From contig CAIVWH010000008.1 of the NCBI GenBank assembly GCA_903909605.1, forward strand, positions 1 to 42,873: a stretch of DNA of 42,873 nucleotides, in the 5' to 3' direction. The translations under genes were made by a program, and so were the position numbers. Below the pieces are notes generated by a model. The model searched no databases, was not told the DNA's origin, and saw only the letters and a list, made by a program, of their open reading frames with translations. Position 1 is the first letter of the stretch, and every line of letters starts with the position of its first letter. The stretch is from an uncultured Micrococcales bacterium (GTDB taxonomy: Bacteria > Actinomycetota > Actinomycetes > Actinomycetales > Microbacteriaceae). Below, piece by piece: positions 37,558 through 42,873 of this stretch.

Positions 37558-39405
37558 CTAAGCGGTTACCTGAGCCTGTTCAGAAACCAACTTGTAGTAG
37601 AAGCCCTTAGCAGCCATCAACTTGCGGTGGGTTCCGCGCTCGATGATTTCGCCATCCTTGATCACGAAAATCACGTCGGCCTTCACTACTGTTGAAAGTC
37701 GGTGCGCAATGGCAATCGTGGTGCGCCCAGCAATCGCCGAGTCAAGAGTTGCCTGCACAATGCGCTCGCTCACGGTATCCATGGCGCTGGTGGCCTCATC
37801 CAAGATGACAACCGGCGGGTTCTTGAGCAGCACTCGAGCAATGGCGATGCGCTGCTTCTCGCCGCCGCTTAGGCGGTAGCCGCGCTCGCCAACGGTGGTG
37901 TCATAGCCCTTCGGGAAGCTCATGATGGTGTCGTGAATGTTCGCCGCCTTGGCCGCGGCCTCAATCTCGGCCTGGCTCGCAGTTGGCTTGGCATAGGCGA
38001 TGTTGGCCCGAATGGTGTCATAGAACAGGTAGGTTTCCTGGTTCACAATGCCGATGTTTGCGGTTAGGTCGGCGTGAGTTAGGTCGCGCACATCCTCGCC
38101 GGCGAACTGAATCGAACCACCGGTTGCGTCATAGAAGCGCGGAATCAGATAGGCGATGGTGGTCTTGCCAGACCCGGATGGCCCAACGAACGCCGCATAC
38201 TGGTTCGGCTCGATCTCGAACGAGATGCCCTTGAGGGTCGGCGCGGTGTCTTCGCCAGACTCGGGGTAGGAGAACACCACGTTCTCGAAACGAATCTTGC
38301 CGAGGTTCTTTTTGGCAATTTTCTTAGTCGCAGCCGGGTCGATAATCGCCGGTTTCAAATCGAGATACTCGAAGATTCGAGCGAACAGCGCAGACGAAGT
38401 CTGCAGGTCGAGGGCAATTTGCATGATGCCCATCAGCGGGAACATCAGTCGCGATTGCGCCATCGTGAATGCAACCACGGTTCCGGCTGTGATCATCACA
38501 TTGTGTGTGATGAGCCATCCTGAAGTCAGATACAAAACCGCAGGGATGGACGACAGGAAGATTTGCACCATGGTGAAAAAGCCCTGGCCGCTCATGGTCT
38601 GTCGAATCTGCAGCCAGACCTGATTTTGGTTCTCGCTCTTATAGCGCTCGACTTCCTGCTGCTGACGACCGAACGATTTTGCAAGCAAGATTCCGCTAAC
38701 GCCCAGTGCCTCCTGCGTGATTGCGGACATCTCACTCAGCGACTCTTGGGTCTTGCCGGCAATTTTGCCGCGAAGCTGTCCAACCTTGCGCTGCAGCAGC
38801 ACCATCAACGGAAGCAGAATCATGGCGACGATGGTCAGCTGCCAGCTCAGCAGCAGCATCGCGACAATTGCCGCGAGCACCGTCACGGTGTTGCCAATCA
38901 CAGTCGAAACCGTGTTGCTCAAAACGTTGGCCACGCCGCCAACATCGTTCTGTAGGCGCGACTGAATCACGCCGGTCTTGGTCTTGGTGAAGAACGCCAG
39001 CTCCATCGACTGCAGGTGGTCGAACAGTTTCACTCGCAGGGCGCCCATCACGTTGTTGCCAACCTTGGTGGTGAGGTAGGTCTGGCCGATGCCGAGCAGC
39101 CCGTTCACCACAAAGATGCCGATGATCAGCCAGACAATCGAGGTGAGCAATCCCAAATCTGGCAGCCCATGTGCCGGGAACAGCCCCTGGTTGAAGGCCT
39201 CTTGAATTAGCAGCGGCGGCATGATGCTGAGCCCCGCGCTGACCAGAATCAGAACGATGGTGAGGCTCAACGGCCCCTTGTGCGGGGTAAACAGGCCGGC
39301 GATTCGCTTGCCGAGGTCCTTGATTTTCGGGGCTTCTGAGTTCTTCGCCCGAAGTTTGTCGACGTCTCCGCCGAATCGCCCCATCGGGCCGCCATGCATA
39401 GTCAT
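37558..39405 (-). CDS. ABC exporter half-transporter (fused permease and ATPase, MdlB/MsbA-like)
   Basis: The 615-residue inner-membrane protein has a six-helix type I exporter domain (about 45-335) and an ATPase domain with Walker A GPSGSGKT (408-415), signature LSGGE (512-516), Walker B VVILDE (532-537) and H-loop His568. It would work as a homodimer or with an outside partner to export lipids, drugs or peptides; the cargo cannot be read. It lies 30 bp downstream of mntH. TAGATT seven bases before the ATG suggests it may also have its own leaderless promoter. Confidence 0.93.
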   Translation of the reverse strand: MTMHGGPMGRFGGDVDKLRAKNSEAPKIKDLGKRIAGLFTPHKGPLSLTIVLILVSAGLSIMPPLLIQEAFNQGLFPAHGLPDLGLLTSIVWLIIGIFVVNGLLGIGQTYLTTKVGNNVMGALRVKLFDHLQSMELAFFTKTKTGVIQSRLQNDVGGVANVLSNTVSTVIGNTVTVLAAIVAMLLLSWQLTIVAMILLPLMVLLQRKVGQLRGKIAGKTQESLSEMSAITQEALGVSGILLAKSFGRQQQEVERYKSENQNQVWLQIRQTMSGQGFFTMVQIFLSSIPAVLYLTSGWLITHNVMITAGTVVAFTMAQSRLMFPLMGIMQIALDLQTSSALFARIFEYLDLKPAIIDPAATKKIAKKNLGKIRFENVVFSYPESGEDTAPTLKGISFEIEPNQYAAFVGPSGSGKTTIAYLIPRFYDATGGSIQFAGEDVRDLTHADLTANIGIVNQETYLFYDTIRANIAYAKPTASQAEIEAAAKAANIHDTIMSFPKGYDTTVGERGYRLSGGEKQRIAIARVLLKNPPVVILDEATSAMDTVSERIVQATLDSAIAGRTTIAIAHRLSTVVKADVIFVIKDGEIIERGTHRKLMAAKGFYYKLVSEQAQVTA

Positions 39406-39435
39406 TGGGTCAAATCTAACCCTCAGCGGCCGGGC

Positions 39436-40659
39436 TTAGTGACCGAAAATCGACACCACGAGCAGATAGACATTCAGCGCGCTGATCACCGCGGCGACCC
39501 CAAAACCCAGGATGCGCGTGGCCCCACTGTTTGCGTTCGAACCCATCAGGGTCGCATCCGAGGTGAGGCGAACCAGCGGGAAAAGTGCAAACGGAATGCC
39601 GAAGCTCAGCAGCACCTGTGAGTAGACCAGGGCAGAGGTTGGATCGGCGGCGAAGGCAAGCACAACCAGCGCAGGCACCAACGTGATTGCGCGAAGCGCG
39701 AGTGTTGACCACTTGCGGCGAAGCAGCCCAGAGCTGATGACACCGCCGGCGTAGGTGCCTACCGAACTCGAGGCCAGGCCCGAGGCCAAGAGTCCGAACG
39801 CAAAGAGTGCGGCAACCGCGTGGCCGAGGTCGGCATTCAGGGCTAGGTATGCGGTGTAAATCGAGTTGGCCATCGGCACTCCGGCAAGCGATGTCGCCGC
39901 CATGAACAAGATTGCAAGGTTGATAGAACCGGCAATCACCATCGCGATGGTGACATCCCACTTGGTGGCGCGAAGCAGGCGCTTGATGTTGCTGGTGTCG
40001 ATGAGCCCGGCAAAGCGATCGCGACTTAGCGCAGAGTGGGCATAGATTGCGTGTGGCATGATCGTGGCTCCAACCATGCCTGCTGCGAGCAGAACCGACC
40101 CAGAGCCGCTGAATTGCGGCACCAGCCCTGCAACTACCTGTGCACCATCTGGCGGAGCAATCACCAAGGCGGCAAAGAAGCCAATTCCGGTTACCAAAAC
40201 CAAACCAAGAATTACCACTTCGAAGACTCGCAACAGACCCCGCGATTGCAAACCGAGCAACAACATCGAGATGATGCCGGTGATCAAACCACCGATAAGA
40301 ACCGGCAAATTGAAAAGCAAATTCAGAGCAATCGCGCCACCGATTACTTCGGCGATGTCGGTAGCAATAGCCACGATTTCGGCCTGCAGCCAAAAACCGA
40401 CGCGTCGACCATCCGTGCGAAAGCGCTCGCCGAGCAACTCGGGCACGGTTCGCCCAGTTACCAGGCCCAGCTTGGCCGAGAGGTATTGCACCAGCCAGGC
40501 GGTGATGGTGGCTAGGGCGATAACCCAGGTCAGTGTGAAGCCGTAGGCCGCGCCAGCACTGAGATTCGTGGCTACGTTGCCCGGGTCGAGGTAGGCGACA
40601 CCGGCCACGATTGCAGGGCCGAGCAGGCTCAGTCCGCGCATCCTGGTGGTCGGTTTCAC
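39436..40659 (-). CDS. mntH: NRAMP-family Mn2+/Fe2+ transporter
   Basis: The chosen GTG at 40659 has AAAGG eight bases upstream and gives 407 residues, a usual MntH length. The longer frame from 40719 starts inside a GC-rich hairpin and adds 20 non-conserved residues. Metal-binding motifs are present: DPGN at 25-28 in helix 1 and MPH at 201-203 in helix 6. About 11 membrane helices are predicted by eye. It imports Mn2+ with protons. It follows nrdF, whose protein needs Mn for its tyrosyl radical cofactor, so the context supports Mn supply to ribonucleotide reductase. Confidence 0.92.
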   Translation of the reverse strand: MKPTTRMRGLSLLGPAIVAGVAYLDPGNVATNLSAGAAYGFTLTWVIALATITAWLVQYLSAKLGLVTGRTVPELLGERFRTDGRRVGFWLQAEIVAIATDIAEVIGGAIALNLLFNLPVLIGGLITGIISMLLLGLQSRGLLRVFEVVILGLVLVTGIGFFAALVIAPPDGAQVVAGLVPQFSGSGSVLLAAGMVGATIMPHAIYAHSALSRDRFAGLIDTSNIKRLLRATKWDVTIAMVIAGSINLAILFMAATSLAGVPMANSIYTAYLALNADLGHAVAALFAFGLLASGLASSSVGTYAGGVISSGLLRRKWSTLALRAITLVPALVVLAFAADPTSALVYSQVLLSFGIPFALFPLVRLTSDATLMGSNANSGATRILGFGVAAVISALNVYLLVVSIFGH

Positions 40660-40697
40660 TCTGCGTGCCTTTCGTGGTTGGAGCCGATGTCGAAAAT

Positions 40698-40717
40698 GGC
40701 CGAGGTTTCCCCCGGCC
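40698..40717 (-). terminator. GNRA-capped hairpin after nrdF
   Basis: On the minus strand GGCCGGGG-GAAA-CCTCGGCC forms an 8-bp stem with one G-U pair and a stable GAAA tetraloop, followed by ATTTTC. It lies between nrdF and mntH and may act as a weak terminator or processing/stability element that lowers mntH expression relative to nrdEF. Confidence 0.5.
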
Positions 40718-40719
40718 AT

Positions 40720-40736
40720 CTTCGAATTATTCGAAG
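40720..40736. promoter_or_regulatory. Perfect palindrome CTTCGAAT-T-ATTCGAAG upstream of mntH
   Basis: Arms of 8 bp around a single centre base, 61 bp before the mntH start and 8 bp after the nrdF stop. Its form suits a dimeric repressor site, for example a metalloregulator. It does not match the DtxR/IdeR consensus I know, so the regulator is unknown. Confidence 0.4.
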
Positions 40737-40743
40737 AGAACTG

Positions 40744-42873
<2,130 letters not shown>

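Noticed and set aside
40660-40719. MntH start at ATG 40719
   Set aside because: The ATG lies in the hairpin at 40698-40717 and has no Shine-Dalgarno; GTG 40659 has AAAGG at good spacing and gives the family's usual length.

Overview
The window looks like chromosomal DNA of a Gram-positive actinobacterium, most likely Microbacteriaceae and possibly one of the small freshwater lineages (inference). Reasons: GC in the mid-to-high 50s by eye, several GTG starts, apparent leaderless promoters (a -10 box about 6 nt before ATG), an rplJ-rplL operon with an L10-type leader, class Ib ribonucleotide reductase NrdEF, and a ChoD-like GMC oxidoreductase. No mobile element, phage, CRISPR array, tRNA or rRNA was seen.

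Layout. Positions 1-82 are the tail of an upstream gene. 182-1579 encodes a secreted GH13 alpha-amylase-family enzyme. 1602-2819 is the rplJ-rplL operon with a promoter, a structured leader holding an attenuator-like hairpin, and a strong terminator. 2964-30164 is one uninterrupted 27.2-kb reading frame for a 9066-residue surface protein. Two short genes are translationally coupled behind it: a small membrane protein with thrombospondin type 3 (DxDGDG) repeats and an RBBP9/YdeN-like alpha/beta hydrolase. 31358-37508 holds amino-acid/amine metabolism genes: a saccharopine-dehydrogenase-family oxidoreductase, a ChoD-like flavoprotein, a PuuD-like amidotransferase-fold hydrolase, an aldehyde dehydrogenase and a type II-like asparaginase. 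37558-42873 lies on the minus strand and reads nrdE (partial), nrdF, mntH, then an ABC exporter.

The main point of interest is the giant protein. Its order is: signal peptide; PA14/GLEYA-like domain with four Cys; an Ig-like linker; a beta-solenoid of about 4100 residues with a higher-order repeat of about 420 residues (nine copies of a Trp-centred marker); 29 tandem Big_1-like Ig domains of about 107 residues; five Cys-pair modules; three FN3-like domains; a Pro/Thr/Ser linker; an Ala/Gly-rich segment; an acidic then Arg/Trp-rich stretch; and a C-terminal polytopic membrane domain with about 11-12 helices. There is no LPXTG signal. It looks like a very long adhesin or stalk anchored by a multi-pass membrane module instead of sortase, expressed with a calcium-repeat partner. 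I do not recognise this architecture as a described system.

A second coherent unit is nrdEF followed by mntH: a Mn2+ importer next to the Mn-dependent class Ib reductase. A third is the 27-bp divergent region between the aldehyde dehydrogenase and asparaginase genes, which carries two back-to-back leaderless-type promoters.
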